The notes under the pieces were generated by a model that worked only from the letters and a program-made list of their open reading frames with translations, had not been told where the DNA came from and searched no databases. DNA of 64,000 nucleotides from JACRLV01 sp045863555 (GTDB lineage Bacteria; Planctomycetota; Phycisphaerae; UBA1845; Fen-1342), in the NCBI GenBank assembly GCA_045863555.1, contig BTUU01000001.1:310001-374000 (forward strand), written 5' to 3'. A program made the translations under genes and the position numbers. This document shows positions 63,712 through 64,000 of the stretch, piece by piece. Each line of letters opens with the position of its first letter. Position 1 is the stretch's first letter.

Positions 63712-64000
63712 CTACGCGAGCAGCAGTTTCGAACCGCGCTCGATCGCCTTCGGTACGCCCGGTTGCTTCGCGAGATCCGCCGCGTCGAGAGCGAAGTGCG
63801 GCGAGATTTCGATCACCGCGTCCGGTTCCTCGTCCGCTGTCCGCGCGACTTTCACGCCCGCGCTCTCCAGCCAGCGGGCGGCGCGGCGGATGAGGTCACG
63901 GCGGGTTGTGGCGGGGGAATCGGCGCCTTCCGCGTTTTTCACCGGCGAAAACTCCTCCTCGCGCGGCGTCATCAGCACCAGCGGGTTCTTCGCCAGCGGC
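63712..64000 (-). CDS. C-terminal end of a UDP-sugar pyrophosphorylase-like protein (5' end outside window)
   Basis: The frame is open to the window edge on this strand and ends in TAG at 63712-63714. The visible ~95 residues read LAKNPLVLMTPREEEFSPVK, then NAEG and DSPATTRRDLIRRAARWLES, and later EISPHFALDAADL. The phrase REEEFSPVKN with following DSP is typical of the C-terminal portion of the eukaryote-like UDP-N-acetylglucosamine/UDP-galactose pyrophosphorylase family (UDPGP). It would make an activated sugar for envelope synthesis; the substrate cannot be told from this fragment. Confidence 0.75.
   Translation of the reverse strand, partial: PLAKNPLVLMTPREEEFSPVKNAEGADSPATTRRDLIRRAARWLESAGVKVARTADEEPDAVIEISPHFALDAADLAKQPGVPKAIERGSKLLLA

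Overview
This window is about 64 kb of GC-rich bacterial chromosome that looks like a planctomycete, most likely of the Phycisphaerae type (inference). The reasons are: two secreted proteins with the FTLIELL prepilin-type N-terminus followed by the I(G/A)LLISILLP(S/A)L continuation; a PEP-CTERM protein; dockerin-ended secreted proteins; repeat-rich surface proteins (LVIVD, HAF and FG-GAP types); long carB and lgt variants with inserts; and many intergenic hairpin repeats. No rRNA, tRNA, CRISPR, transposase or phage gene was recognised.

Layout. 1-8 kb: end of a TPR-containing protein, a DUF4382-like lipoprotein, and a type IV pilus motor cluster on the minus strand (pilB, pilT, a small zinc-ribbon membrane protein). 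6.8-14.8 kb: two large multi-pass membrane proteins flanking a 1010-residue VWA protein. 14.9-17.1 kb: panC and lgt. 17.1-24.7 kb: secreted and surface proteins (two prepilin-type proteins, a HAF-repeat protein, an S9 prolyl oligopeptidase, a PEP-CTERM protein). 24.9-26.4 kb: an aldehyde dehydrogenase. 26.4-33.7 kb: a repeat-rich accessory stretch holding a close-packed trio of unknown genes, a DUF7002-like gene, a GNAT acetyltransferase, a PIN toxin-like pair and several tandem repeat arrays. 33.7-46.1 kb: sugar-type ABC ATPase, rnc, lipoproteins, an amidohydrolase, zinc-ribbon membrane proteins, a nucleotidyltransferase-like gene and carB. 46.2-53.5 kb: LVIVD/dockerin protein, methyltransferase, M14 carboxypeptidase with dockerin, and an FG-GAP protein. 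53.6-64 kb: DinB, SDR, zinc-ribbon protein, a TldD/PmbA-like Tat lipoprotein, a J-domain protein paired with a protein carrying an Rx4H motif, an amber-interrupted gene, a GH20-like hydrolase, and the C-terminal end of a UDP-sugar pyrophosphorylase-like gene.

The most interesting signal is two separate genes (35802-36068 and 52264-53460) in which a single in-frame TGA interrupts an otherwise continuous, well-behaved reading frame. In each case a short hairpin whose loop begins with GU lies just 3' of the TGA (loop 20-22 nt away), the arrangement expected of a bacterial SECIS. They are candidate selenoproteins, though ordinary nonsense mutation or sequencing error is not excluded. Secondary points are the unknown three-gene cassette at 27.2-29.6 kb, the J-domain/Rx4H pair, an amber-split gene at 60.1-60.7 kb, and at least six families of short tandem or palindromic repeats.
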